From Allacma fusca (taxonomy: Eukaryota > Arthropoda > Collembola > Symphypleona > Sminthuridae): a DNA stretch of 64,000 bases. Location: assembly GCA_947179485.1 (NCBI GenBank), contig OX359245.1, forward strand, positions 47,975,067-48,039,066. The letters are read 5' to 3'. Numbering within the stretch: position 1 is the stretch's first letter; the number at the start of each line of letters is the position of its first letter. The notes beneath the pieces were generated by a model. The model saw nothing but the letters and a program-made list of their open reading frames with translations. It made no database searches and was not told the origin of the DNA. The position numbers and the translations under genes are program-made. Below, piece by piece: positions 1 to 12,710 of this stretch.

Positions 1-77
1 ACACTTATTCCAGGTAAGGTTGGTTCAAAACGATTGAAACATTTCAGGAAGTAACTCGTAATGGAATTGATTCTACT

Positions 78-1032
78 CAGGGTTGCAATAATGAAAATGC
101 CCTAGGTTTTATGCCTGCCCTCGTGAAAATGCCCTGCAAATGCCCAAAACGCCGAAAATGCCCTGAAAATGCGTTACTTTGAAGATGCCCGGCATTTTGG
201 GCATTTTCGGCAGGCATTTTTTGCATATTGGGCATTTTTACAGAAACTTATATACTATGACCAATGCTGCTCCTTTAGCGAATATAAGGAAATTTGTCAT
301 AGCATAATCAAACCCATCCAGTTTTAGAAAATGTTATAGTTGATTTTAGAAAACAGAATTTAATTCGTCTAATTCGTTACTTCTGGCCAGTGGTTATTGC
401 AATAATCCTTAATCAAAATTTAAACCCCAACGGGGTTGCAAACATTTAACCCAGTACATTATAAAAAACTTTGGGATTTGGAAAGAACAATTTGCACAGT
501 GCCAGCCTAAATTCCGTATTTTGATAACCAGTTTAATGATTCGAGTCCAAAATGTAACAATAAATACATTCTTGTAGATGAGTTTTGAAGCTCACAAACA
601 AAGATATTTTTTATCTTTTAATAACTATTTTATCTTTTTGTGTTGTATCTTGCCCGAATATGTTTGATCTTGAAGTCTAAATATTTACAGACACGGTGCA
701 CAATCGAATTTTTACAACAAAATAAGTAAAATAGAATTAATATTATTTTTCCATAAATATGTCTATGACAACTTGCTCCAGGTTTCAACCGTTTGTTTCT
801 ATAATTTTATCATGTAATCCAGTTGAATACTAAAATTATTTGCAACATATTGTTTTGTGACTTATCTTGTATAAATTTCGCAGGTAGCTAAAGGCATATA
901 TTTAAAAAATAGAAGCGAAAATGCCTGCTCTAGGCTGAATATGCTCAAAATGCCGAAAGTGCCATAGATGCCCAAAATGCCATGAAATTAAAATGCCCAA
1001 AATGCCCTGGCATTTTCAATTGTGCAACCCTG
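78..1032. mobile_element. Non-autonomous TIR element with AAAATGCCC arrays
   Basis: The ends are CAGGGTTGCAATAATGAAAA and the reverse complement of a matching right end (CAGGGTTGCACAATTGAAAA). Just inside each end (about 100-240 and 915-1015) lie clustered copies of TGCCC/GGGCA with A/T spacers. The centre (240-900) is plain AT-rich sequence without a credible reading frame. Short CAGGG termini and size suggest a hAT-type MITE. The 8 bases left of the element do not match the 8 bases right of it, so the target duplication is missing; the right flank is repeat family B, the left is not. The copy is therefore rearranged or very old. Confidence 0.7.
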
Positions 1033-1330
1033 GTGCCCCTATAGTGAGGACAAAAATGTGAGGAAGGTGTGAATTAGTCCTATGCTGGAAATTTCCTATT
1101 TTTAAAACTACGTTTTAGAATTTCGGTCTCCATACATAACGAAAGTATTTTGGGACAACAGAATTGCAACAACTACCGTAATGTTTGATCTGCCTGGAAA
1201 GTTTTGATCACAACATTTTCAAATAGATTCCGTCAACCTGTTATTGACCGATCTTCAAATTTAAGCAGTGCCGTAGAAGATAGAAATCATTAACTGGCGT
1301 TTAAGTAACGCTATTATCTAAACAATTAAG
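1033..1330 (+). repeat. Repeat family B, partial copy
   Basis: This stretch matches 16980-17061 plus 17995-18210 in the same orientation and 54600-54890 in reverse orientation. The shared landmarks are TAGTCCTATGCTGGAAATTT, the 'taccgtaatgtttg' block and the core TAACTGGCGTTTAAGTAACG at 1291-1310. No reading frame. Confidence 0.75.
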
Positions 1331-2189
1331 ATAACTGCCATGAACATTTGCATACATATACATACATCTCAAAATGTCATTTGTATTACACCCTACACTG
1401 TACATAGTTATATGTGGAAACAACATGTAACACTTTACAACCTAAAATTGCGGCCACAAGTAAGGAATTTATCGTCGGAATTGAAAAACATCAAACACAC
1501 TGATTATATTTTCCTATTGTCTTACTTTTCCTAATATTGTGAGTTAAAATTGAAATAACCTAAAGAACAGGTAAGTCAATTTGACGTTCAGCACAACAAA
1601 ACAACATGTGAACGTCAACTGCTGTTGATGAAGTATGGCGAATTTGGCGGTTATGATTTATGTCTTGCACAAACGCTGAAGAGTGCAGAATCCTTGTCAA
1701 AGCAAGTACGGGATTTTTCTAAAAATGTCCTATGGTACTCCAACACGCAGGATATGTGACACCCAACTTATAGGATTTTTTAAGAATCTTCCCATGTACA
1801 GCTAACTTATAAGATATTTCTGAAGACCTCCTATGGTACGCGAACTTGCAGAAATTATGCTACCCAACTTATAGGAATTTTCTAATAACTTCCTATGCTT
1901 CCTTTAGTTATAAGAATCGCGTACCAGTTTCTGACGAGCTGAATGATTCTATATGGCTTGTGGGATTTCTGGTACATTTTCTCACAGAACTTGCATCCTA
2001 TAGGAATCTTTGGACCTATAGGACAAAACGTTTGTAAATTGTCTTAGAATACCAGCCGACAGATATCCAGCAAGCGTTTAATATTCCATTTGGACATTTT
2101 TAACGGAATTTAAACTGGAATCTTACAATGGGAGTTTTAAATTTTCGCTATTTAAAATGAATATTTTGAAATTGACATATTAACTACTC
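1331..2189. other. No gene; cryptic CCTATAGGAA-type repeats
   Basis: No credible coding region. From about 1720 to 2035 short blocks such as CTTATAGGAATTTT, CCTATGGTAC and their inverses recur irregularly. This looks like the subterminal array of another small transposon, but I cannot find a matching pair of ends or a target duplication. Confidence 0.4.
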
Positions 2190-2700
2190 TATGCCATATA
2201 TTACTTTTCTATGTATAACTTTGTGGCCTTCTGAGAATGGATAAGCTGAAATCATTATGCAGATCATTCACTATAAGAACTATACAATTTTGACACGAAA
2301 ATTAGCTAAAACATTTAGCTTTAACGCCATATAGTTTTTTTTCACGTAATGTATCTGGTCATATCTGCAGATGAAGTTAAGGCACCCCTTGCTTGCAACT
2401 TAAATCATTTATATAATCGTACATTCTTATTAAAATTATGGACATAGCCCACATCCGAATGACATTTGACCTTTTAGGTGTTATTCATGCGTGATCCTCG
2501 TTTGGAGTATTAGGAAATAAAACAAATTTAAAAAAAGAACTTATGGCGGCTCCTCGTATGACTATTGGCATACGATATAGGATTATATCGTCGCTGAAGA
2601 GGCAAAATGGTCTAACAAGGTAAAATTTTGGGATGGTACAAGCCGATTCAAAAAAAGCATAGCACATGTTTTAGTACTCACCTAGTATGTTTCAAAACTC
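2190..2700 (+). repeat. Repeat family C, copy 1
   Basis: Shares GTTTGGAGTATTAGGAAATA and flanking sequence with copies at 51540-51860 and 61890-62290 (same strand) and at 20985-21140 (opposite strand). It carries the core block AGCTTTAACGCCATATAG at 2318-2335. No coding capacity. Confidence 0.7.
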
Positions 2701-4940
2701 ATGTAACTCGAGTGCCTTTTGCCTCGTTCTCCTAGGACACATCACCAAAGTTTCAAAATTTAAAACGTTACCACAGGTGGGGACCTGTCTTTTCAAAAAA
2801 AGTTAATGTTAAATCGCATAAGGATTTTGAGTTTTTGAAAGTCGATGAAATTTTGATTTTCGCTATTTCAATGATCACGTTTTTACGTACATATTTATAT
2901 ATCCTTCAAAAAAATTCCCCAAAAAGTAATCCCTCCATCATGGCGCATCTGCATGCATGTTGTCGATACGATTTATTCACTCCATATTTCATCACTTATA
3001 CATACGCATAAACTGGAGTATTGAGAGTTGCCCTATGATGTACATAAGTACAACCAGGGTTGCTCAAATGAAAATGTCATGGGTTTTATGAATACTTTTT
3101 ATATGCGATTTTAATTTGATGTAAAAGTTGATACCGGTACTTTTAAAATTCAAGACGTTGGATCAAATATAGTAGATATCAATTTAAATCAATCAATTGA
3201 AATTTACGAGTTATTAAAATGTAAATTGAAATGCTTGTAAGCATTGACGTCACACCATATTTAGTCTCATCCAATTTGGAAATCTGTATCCGACAGACCT
3301 GAATTAGGTTAATATACCATGAATGGCCTGAAGTGTCTGTTTCAATATTTGTGGCTCCTCTTATTTACCACGTGATTATCTAATATCATTTTTATTGAAA
3401 TTCTCGGGTCTATTTAAAGGACTTAATTTGTACCATAAATATATAAAAAACTATTTATACTTGTAAAAACGGCTGATTACTGCTGGAATCAAATGGAAAC
3501 TGTGACAATTATTATTAATTTATATGGAAGGAAATTTTATATGGTCTTTAAAATTTCTACCCTATGTTGTTGCATATAGTTGACCTATCAAGTGTTGGAT
3601 ACATCATTTTCTCCATTGTTTTTACAACTTCGAAATTATCGTGTTTACCAAGGGAATCAATTTTGCAGCCCAATACAAATGCAGCCCGCCAGGGTTCTAC
3701 AGAATTTGGTTTAATGAGTCCACCATCAGTCAGTTATCAGTTATATACAGTGATAATGCACTCATAGAAATATATTTTTAACTTGGCTCAACTAATTGCA
3801 ATTTATCCGTATTCATTATAAATAATGCAACAGAAAGTGGGAACTCATCTGATTTGTATAATGTAAAACATAACATTAACATTAATACAATACTTTTTCA
3901 AAAATATAACGACACATGGGAGCCATAGTTTAAATAAAAGCAAGAGACCAATGATGAAAATTAATTTAATGAAACGCATTGGAAGCACTCTGTGTCATAG
4001 ATGACATCAAAATAATCACAGGGACCATGTCTAAAGTAACAAACTCTAAAACCGACCAAATTCTCAAGTATCCGATTTTTAATTTTTCGGATTTTAACTT
4101 TACCCGGTGCTACCTCCGGTGCTACATAAGTGTTTGCACCTAAGATGCTTTGTTTCATTATTGCCGTAATTTCTCCCATATAAATGCTAGTTTTTCACAT
4201 TTTAGAACCGTAAAAGCATCTTTTTTTTTGGTTTTTTTAAAACATCATTTTTTATTTTGGAAACGCTTTCCTTTAAACATTCGCAAAGTTCCCCTGACGA
4301 TTTCAATTTTAATGGGATAATCACATATTTTGCGTCCCATTCGTGTAGTTTGCTAACATTTGCTAATGTTATATTGTATTGCATATTAATGAGCTTTTGC
4401 GCATTTCATTTTTATCCGCAAACTGTAAATAAGTTTTTTATGGGATATAACATTCATAAATTTAAATCAGGCGGAGGGGACCCTTATGTGTTTCTAAAAA
4501 TGTCTGACTGAAATTCGGTTTCCACCGGAAACGAGGGTGAGATGGGCCAAACCAAGTTTGCAAACATGCGAATATTGTGTTATAACGGATATTAATGAGA
4601 TATTACTTACTTTTTGCGTGAAATTGGAAAATGAAGTTTCCTTGTGGGATTTAACATTTAAAAATTTCAGTTGGACAGGGCAGACTCTTTCCTAACGAAT
4701 TACAATTTAAAACTTTTTGCGCAAACCAGGGTGAGAAAGCTCAAACGTTTTCTCTCGCTGGGACATTGGGTCAGGTACCTAAGCTCCCACAAATTTTCAT
4801 TCCGATCCCGAGTCGAGTGTTACTTGTAAGTATTTTTCGTGGTACAGTGCACAAAAAACTAATACATACTGCACCAGGTATAATCACAATATAAAATTCA
4901 TATATATACCGGGTAAGAAATTTTAACCCTTGAGAGATTA
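2701..4940. other. No recognisable gene
   Basis: AT-rich sequence. At 3055-3100 there is a lone left end of the CAGGGTTGC/TGCCC element type (compare 78-110) with no partner. A short frame on the minus strand (3961-4179) with a Lys/Arg-rich middle is open but resembles nothing I know. An exon-like piece at 3667-3729 ends near a possible donor but cannot be linked to another exon. Confidence 0.4.
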
Positions 4941-5043
4941 TGGTGGATTCAATTGCACACATATTTTGGAACCAAAATAAAATGTTTCCAGAGTTATCAT
5001 TAGTTATTACTGCATTTGAATTTTTAAAAACATTTGAAACTAA

Positions 5044-5894
5044 TTCTAAAAATAAATGCAGATTCACTAATATAAAAATGGAAGCTGAGAAGCACCGAAA
5101 CATTCTGGTTGCGAAACGGAGAATTTTAAATGCTCCACGATACGATAAGCTATGTCAAGCTCTCTTATCACATGATCCCGGTGAGACTCTTGTAGAGCAT
5201 ATAATTTGACAGTTTTCGGAGGATGACATATGGTTTATCATATCTCGTCGTGTCGGAGAATATCCAAATGATAGCTGGGATTGGGGAAGAGAAGAAGTTT
5301 GTTCATACTTAAAATCTATTGACCGCTGGAATAAGGCTGGCAAAGTTAGAGTCCAGAGAGCTTATCGATTCAGACTTAATTTTTGGGATATGCCAATAAT
5401 TGTGGCCTACAGGTTTCTAGGATGGGTTACAGCTGTAAGATTTGTGCTTTTCGCATTTTAATTTAGCATTAAAATACCATGGAAACTTCACGTATTAACT
5501 AAAAATAAATTGTATGACATATTCTAAGCTTAAGAGCAAGTGTAGAGCACAGGAGAAGGAAGAAAGGCGCTTAGCGGCTTTACATTTTGATCAGGGGGAT
5601 TATGTTGAAACTGACAAAATTTCTCATCGAATTGAAATGAAAGCGTGGACACAGCGTTGTGAATGGGCCGGATTTGCCAAGTTTTGCTTCAATTTGCAAA
5701 AGCTAGCCATTTTTATAATCCATTCACTTGAATTCCCGCATTAGGTTTACACATAATATGATTACAATTTCAGCAGATCACACAAGGAGTCAAATAGTTC
5801 TGTGACCAGTGGCGACCCACGGCGGTCACCAACGCCACCACCATCTTGGTCGGAAGAATGCCCAGAATTTGGTTCGAGTTGGATCGAAGATTAA
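5044..5894 (+). pseudogene. Unrecognised spliced gene remnant
   Basis: I do not recognise this gene. A coding-like stretch begins after an acceptor-like 'aaatgcag' at 5061, has a basic start (MEAEKHRNILVAKRR) and continues through an in-frame TGA at 5207-5209 into a charged, aromatic-rich segment (QFSEDDIWFIISRR, then SWDWGREEVCSYLK) up to about 5410. A second coding-like block lies at about 5521-5690 (Lys/Glu-rich, then KAWTQRCEWAGF). A third follows an acceptor (tttcag) at 5774 and reads a Ser/Pro-rich tail (SPTPPPSWSEECPEF) ending in WIED and a stop at 5892. The in-frame stop suggests a decayed copy. It could be a host gene fragment, or a gene carried by one of the repeats around it. Exon joins are guesses. 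Confidence 0.35.
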
Positions 5895-6855
5895 TCCACT
5901 GCAGATTTAATTGTTGTTTTTACTAATTCATTATAAATTGCAATTTTAGTCTCACTTGGGGAGTAAATACTAGTAGGAATACTAGAGTTTAATTTTTACA
6001 CTACTTTTATACATTTTATATGCCAGATTTGGCTGCTGGGCTGCTTAATTGCAGTATTAAATTTGCTTGAGTTCAAGATATTTGGTCGCGCAGAGGCTAT
6101 ATCATTTGATTATATTAACGCAGATAAGTTTTGTGTACGAGTTTAAACCCTAATCGTATTTCCGCTTTTTGGATTCAATGTAATTGTATGATGCAATGCT
6201 ACAGCTAATCCGATGAATCTTAAATGCTTTCCTAAAATGACAATTCAAGTTTTACAGTTTTGATGAAAATTAGTGTTCATAAATAAATTTATGCTCCAGA
6301 ATAATACTATTATTCTAATAGTATTTTGCCCAACAGATTTGTCTAATCAAGTACCCAAATGTGATAGTTATCATTTGGTATGACATTTAAAATACCAGGG
6401 TAAAAGATTACTTCTTCGTTTTTATCGAATTTCACAATTACATCAGCTAGCTTTTCTAGTGTTCTTCATGGTCACAAAGAATTTTCAGCAAGTGTACCTT
6501 CAGTTTCTTGTAGCAGTCAAACTTTGAAATACTATTTAATGACCTCATTTGCTTCTCCAATGTACACTTCATTCGATCATGCTTCCAGGATATTTTTTGA
6601 AACATTGGGCGAAGAAATTTTGGTTCAATTTTGTTTTGAGCTTTATTTTTATATACATATATTTTAATACTTTGGGCTGTATGAACTGCCTGAAGTCACT
6701 AGAATATTCTTAAATAGTATTCAAATATTCAAAATTGAAGCTGAACATCTTTCGTTTCAACCCTGGGCATTTTTATTGGGCTGCAAAATTGACGTTCACG
6801 TGTTTACCCCAGCTAATAAATCTTACATACGTTAGAGTGTACCACACTAAAAATC
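5895..6855. other. No gene seen
   Basis: AT-rich sequence with no credible reading frame and no pair of inverted ends that I could find. Confidence 0.4.
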
Positions 6856-7098
6856 ATTTGAATCGGCGTGAAAGCGGTATTTTTTAAAGAAAGGCGTAAT
6901 TCCACGATTTTCCCCCCATATTTTATTAATGGATTTGTTCTTTGTTTAAATTCAATTAAAAAATATATTTTAGTACTGCAAATTGAAATAACCCATATTT
7001 TAAAAATAAATTTTTGAAGAAATTGAGTGGGTTAATTTATTTACTTTCCTCGATTTCAACAAATGCAAACTATTTCCTTCCGTCTTTTGTATTATCTA
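6856..7098 (+). repeat. Repeat family H, copy 1 (interrupted)
   Basis: Matches 39560-39815 in reverse orientation: shared blocks are AAAGGCGTAATTC, 'ttaatggatttgtt', GTGGGTTAATTTATTTAC and CAAACTATTTCCTTC. It also holds a TTTGAATCGGCGTGAAAGC core (6858-6876). The match stops where the TIR element at 7107 begins, which fits insertion into this repeat. Confidence 0.75.
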
Positions 7099-7799
7099 AG
7101 TAGTGACAGTGGTCGGACTGTACTGTACTTTTTAGTACAGTATTGATAAAAGTACAGCATTGTTACAGCAACGCATTATCATTATGTTTCGTAAATAAAG
7201 CAGAGTACAGTAGCTATACCTATTCATAACATGAACTATTGGCACAGTATTGAAAAACCGCTATAACAATAAAAACAAGTAAAGCAAAGCAACGTAGTGT
7301 TATAATATTACAAATTCATGTAAAGTACAGCAAATTATTGATACACGCAAAGGACCCCATCTCGTAAATTTACGGGCGAACTACTTACGTCAGACCTTTA
7401 GCATACGACATTAAAATGACAAACGAAAGCAGTATGAAAGGACCATATTTGTGATTATTGTTGTAAATCTGAAAGAATCTGAGAAACTACATGCAGAATA
7501 TTCAGCCATAAATAAGTTTTAAGCTATTAATTCCCAAGTAATGGAGGGCAAATCTATTAAAAATGCACAATAAATGTTACTGAGTAATTTAAATCCATAT
7601 TACGTTAGAAACTTGGCTTGGAAAAAGAAAATACAGAAACAGCTTCTATTTCAGAATATTAGTAGAATAGTGCTAGTTATTAATAAAATATTGAGTATAT
7701 ACGTACTGCAATGGGTAAAGCAGTATTGATAACTATTTATGTAAAACTAGTAGAGTAAAGTAGAGTATTGATGACTAGTTTTAGTGCCCCGCATGGGTA

Positions 7800-8035
7800 C
7801 AGAAATGTTGTACCTGGACCTGAACCTGTACCTGAATCATGGGTATGTGGATTTTATGAACCTGTACCCGTACCTGTACCTGAATACCTGGGTCCAATTT
7901 TCCTGAACCTGTACCTGAACTAAAAGTAAATCAGGAGTACCTGTACCTGAAAAGTACCTGTACCCAAAAAGTACCCAAAAAAGTACCTGTAACTGGGTAT
8001 ATTTTAAAAGTACCTGAATTTACCCGGGTATTTTC
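7800..8035. repeat. Left subterminal TACCTG array of the hAT element
   Basis: Dense, irregular copies of TACCTG, GAACCTG and GTACCC, mostly as 6-mers in one orientation. The mirror array lies at about 12466-12710 by the opposite end and reads toward it. Subterminal repeats in hAT elements such as Ac are known transposase binding sites; that role here is inferred from position and sequence only. Confidence 0.8.
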
Positions 8036-8292
8036 AGTTTCAATTGGTAACAGACTACCAAAAATACAACAGGAAATGAAGAATTAAAATAGCTGGAACT
8101 TTGACATTTTTATTCAACAAATCTATTTGTCTTATTAGATTTATTTTTATTTGTTATTTTCCGAAAACATAAGAAGTATTGAAATTATCAACAAAAAAAT
8201 GATTGCTTAAGGGTAGAAAAGAACAAATATGAACGACTAAGTTCAGTGAAATAACAAATGTTGTATATATAGTAGCAGAACAAGTGAGACGT

Positions 8293-11200
8293 TTAAGAAT
8301 TTGTTTTGCAACCTGCCATTGCTTTTGCAATAGAAAGCATTTTTTTAGTTGCAAACTCTCCAGATTTTAACTTCCGCCAAGCTTTGAGACAAAAACATTT
8401 CCTGACCGTATCTCCACTCATAGATAAGCGTTTATGTGTCAGAAGATCTGGGCCATAGGAGAAGGCTCGCTCTATCGGTACTCCAGTTCCAGAAACTGCT
8501 AAAAAATCTCTGGCCATTCGAGCTAATGCTGGGAAACTAGCCTCGTGTTCCTACATGGTGGAATTATTTGTTAATATAAATAAGTGAGCTTATCATATAA
8601 TTTTTAACGTTACACGTTTCTATAAAAACAATTCGGATCAGTTTAAAGCTGAACAACAGATCCATTTGTAACAAATTTTTGCCAAATCCACAGATGAAAA
8701 GCTTGATTTGTTAATGTGGACCTTATCCAGATTATGAATTCCAACACCCCATGTTGCCAGCGTTGTATGTTGTGATTTAAAAAAATTACCTTCCACCATG
8801 AAAGACAGTCATTGTTTTTAACAAATTCCACAGTCGGCATCGCCAAAAATTGGCGGAATTCGTCTTTTTTTGATAATTTAGCCCGTTTTACTTGCGATGA
8901 CAGAATGTCAACAGCTTCTTCTGGCTGTGAAATAGAATCACTGTGTGGCTTGTAGTACTTATCCCAGAATTGTAGTGCCAAACTAATACAAAAGTAGTAA
9001 CAAGAATAAACACAGATGATGCTTTAACGATTTAATTTGAAAATAAGCGTAGTAATTAATTAATAATTTGGAATTATACTTACGTTTTGTTTTGTTTTGC
9101 AACGGAAGGGGAAATGCCGACTGATTTATACCATTGGCACTTACATCGGGGATCCAAAACTAGTAGATTTTGTGATCAATATAAAAACAGTTTTAACAAT
9201 TATTGGATTGCTTAATATAAAATTCGAGGAACCTCAAAACATTTCCAGAAAAATTTCCTGTGAAAATTTTAAGCTACTGTGATGGAATTATTTTTAAATC
9301 TGATGAGACTATCTTACAAAATTGGTGACCTTACGATAGAAACAAGTTTTGAGGCAATTTGTCATGAATTTACTTACGCAAGCCCGTTATATAAACCAAA
9401 CCGTCTGACGTTGGGTAGTACTTGTTCAACTTGGAACACGCAGCAGCAGCCGCAGCGCAAATTTCATCACGATGCCCCATTTCTTTATAAATCCCGAATC
9501 GAAATATTTAAACATACCTTACGAAAAAATAAATCTATAGAGCGCAAATCATTCCATACCGTGTATCCCTCCAAATGATTGTATAATTCAATATACACAT
9601 AAGCAGACAAAGCCATAGAAGGAACTTTAGCTTTTGACAGGTACACAGTCATTTTCCAAAATGGCTGTACAGAAAAAGGAATAATAATTGTTTAATAAAC
9701 CCTTACAACTATATATCTATATTTACATACATGTATATATTATAAACAAAAGATTAATACCTCCAATAATTTTATCATTTCGGAGATTAATATCCATTCT
9801 GCTTGAGACACCTTAAAGCTGGCTAGTTGGGGTTCATTTGCTAAAGTATGCTCAAATGCCTAAATAAACCGCAAAACAACAATTATACACAAACTTGCTT
9901 GAATAGTAAGTCAGTATATCTCACTTAGTATTATAAATTGAGTTTACCGGTTTCATTTCAACCAAACGTGTTAGCATGTAATACGTTGTATTCCATCGTA
10001 CCTCCATACCAAGCACTAACTGTTTGGCCCGAATTTTTTTGAATCGGCATGAATCTCGAAATGCATCGCGAAGGCGACCTGATCTCCTAATTGCCTGAAT
10101 AGCTCTGCGGACCTTTATGATTAAAAATTAATCACCAAATTAGAGTCCCATTGTAATCACGAATTTATTATTATTTATCATTTCCTGAACGAGCCTGGGG
10201 CTCATAATCACATACTAACAATTATCATGATCGAATAAAATCAGCGATATGGACTTACTCTGTGGTACAGAGACATGGAATTGCTTGAGAAAACATCAGC
10301 GGTGTCATCATCCTCTAAGTACGAATTTAATTCGTTGTCTTCAGAATCAGTTGACACATTACTATCGCACTCACCATAGTCTACCACATGTATACTTCTA
10401 TCTTCCATGGAAATGTTTGCAGTGGACATGTCCTTGAAAATACGAAGGCTGTCCTTGCAGGCTAAATTTCCTACATGGGCTAAACATCTTACTCTTTGAT
10501 TTTGAGGGTCAAATTCCAATCCCTAAAACGGAATCATAATTAATACATGTTTTTCTATTTCAGTAAAAGTATCATTTGGAACCATAAGATTTGCAACATT
10601 TAAATATTATTATAAATTTGATTAAATCGACTTTTTTACCTCTGCCTTAGCCATCAAAACGAATTCCTCAAACATAGTATCGCAATTAGTAGCGTTGTCA
10701 CTAGTAATTGCGAGAACCCTACTCAAAATCCCAAAATCTTTCAAAACAGTAACCAGAGATTTGGCAAGTTCTTTCCCTGAATGACTGCGTTTGAGTATAT
10801 CCAAATCCAGCAGCACTTCTTCATACTTCCAGTCAATGGAAATCCAAGAAGCTATAATGCCATGAAACCCGATACAATGTTTCGATGTCCAGCAATCCAA
10901 AACAAGTGAAATTTTTCAAGGTATCTCCTTGATTTTCAAATAAAATAATAATTTTATTTCCGCAATAATTTTAACTAATTGTGAGATGTACGTTTTCCTC
11001 ACACTCGTACATATTTATGTAAATTTCAATTAACAACGAATTTTACCTTACGTCTGTATTAATATACAATAAAGTGAGCACAGACAAAAGCTTTGCTTGT
11101 AGAAAATGACTATTTTACGAAATCACTTGCGGTTTCATATAAGCGCAGCTTTACAATATAGTTAATGACCAAGCAATTAAATTTTCACAAATAATACACA

Positions 11201-12209
11201 AACAAATCTGCAGGAATTTGGAAAATAATTCCGTCCGTATGCAAAATCTTAAAAACTACCAATACTGTGTCCACGAAAATTGCACAAGGGCAATAAAACC
11301 ATTTTTAGTATATTTGCAAAACATTTTGCTACAAATTGAGGATATAAATTTTTTTATTTTATGTATTATACGGGATAGAGGAAGAAACGAATATGAATAT
11401 CCTCCACATTGTAATAAATACAAACAGTCTATGAAAAACCAATTGTGAGTTACCTGAAACTTTGAAATAATTTCTTGTTTCTCCTTTTCATGCAAGGCGA
11501 CCAATTTTCGTTTTAGGGTATCAGCACTAAAAAGCTTTTCCATTGGTCTTCCGTACAACGTTAAATCCAGGAAAGCTGGATTTTCAATAATTGCAAAAGC
11601 CTGGTCAGACAGAATGACAAAATCGAGTAAATGTCTCTCATACTCTTCTTGTGAGAATCCCTAAAATGTTTTAAAATACTATTAATATTACAAAACTTAA
11701 AAATTCTACTTATAAATATATTATTATTATTGCCTTGCAAGAATACTGAGTATTGTGAAATTACCGCAGGTTTGAGATACTTCGAAATTAAATTCTGGGA
11801 ATCCTTTTCTTGATTTTTATCACCAATAATAGCATTTTTATGCTTTCTGTTCAAGTGTCGGATTAAATTCCCAGTAGAGTTAGAGCCATCTCGCTTATAA
11901 TAATTCCTAGAGATTAACCACAAATTTAGCACATGTTGTACTTTAATCGATTAAAATTGGTATACTAACCTTGATAAAAATAAATATACTTCAGATTTTG
12001 CTGTTCAGTAATAATAAAAATAATTAACTAAAAGAGTTCACTTACTTGCAATGCAGACATCGGAATTTTTTCTGATCCTCGTTCCATTGGAAATGGTCAT
12101 AAATCTTTGATCGAAGATTCTGGTTTGCTTCAACCTCTTTATCAGCATCGTTAAGTTGCTCGTTGTTGGGACTTATTTGATCTAAAATCACTATTTCCTC
12201 GTCGGACAT
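8293..12209 (-). pseudogene. hAT transposase with BED zinc finger, 12 exons, one nonsense codon
   Basis: Cut-and-paste transposase of the hAT superfamily. Exons, 5' to 3' on the minus strand: 12209-12046, 11906-11765, 11660-11454, 10927-10640, 10522-10259, 10112-9948, 9859-9761, 9664-9560, 9482-9378, 9159-9084, 8982-8790 and 8550-8293; nearly all junctions are GT-AG. Exons 1-2 form a BED finger (FRCLHCK, then RHLNRKH). Exon 4 carries the first catalytic Asp in ISLVLDCWTS and ITSDNATNC. Exon 5 has RVRCLAHVGNLA with an acidic insert, exon 6 EVRWNTTYYML, exon 10 VLDPR. Exons 11-12 form the C-terminal dimerisation region (LSWWK joined to EHEASFPALARMARDFLA, then GVPIERAFS). The start is the first Met, MSDEEIVILDQ. 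A TGA at 10918-10916 interrupts the frame seven codons before the catalytic Asp, so the copy is probably inactive unless an unseen splice removes it. The exon 8/9 join is out of phase as drawn and uncertain. Confidence 0.88.
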
Positions 12210-12465
12210 TATTTTATTTATTAATCTATACTGGCTTTTAAAAGTAAAATTAAGGTTTTAACGATTATTTATTCATATTATGAAAGGCAGTGATGATGAA
12301 GAAATAAAATAAAGCACGCTCCCGCGGCGATCGTTATTTTCTAGCATTAGTGTAGTATAGTGTCTTATACAATGATTGCACTAAAATGCAGGTAGTTGCT
12401 CTATGTCGTGTAGAGGGCGGCCGCTGTGTTACTTGTAAATTAGTATTGACTGAGAAATACCTGAA

Positions 12466-12710
12466 AGTTCAGGTATTTTACATGTGGGTTCAGGTATTTA
12501 CCCAGTGTGTACCTGTACCTGATGGGTTTACACCCATAATACTTGTTTCTGTACCTGTACCCATACCTGAACCTGAACCTGAATTTTCAGGTATCGAACG
12601 ACTGAACCTGAACCTGTACCCAAATTGGATGGGTACAAGAATTATGTACCTGATACCTACCTGTACCTGAACCTGTACCCAAATACCCGGGTAAAACCTG
12701 TACCCGTGAG
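12466..12710. repeat. Right subterminal TACCTG array of the hAT element
   Basis: Irregular copies of ACCTGTACC, GAACCTG and GGTATTT-type words between the transposase start and the right TIR. Equivalent to the array at 7800-8035. Confidence 0.75.

Noticed and set aside
4771-5103. 110-residue minus-strand frame with hydrophobic stretches
   Set aside because: It is opposite to the better-supported plus-strand coding blocks and has no recognisable domain.
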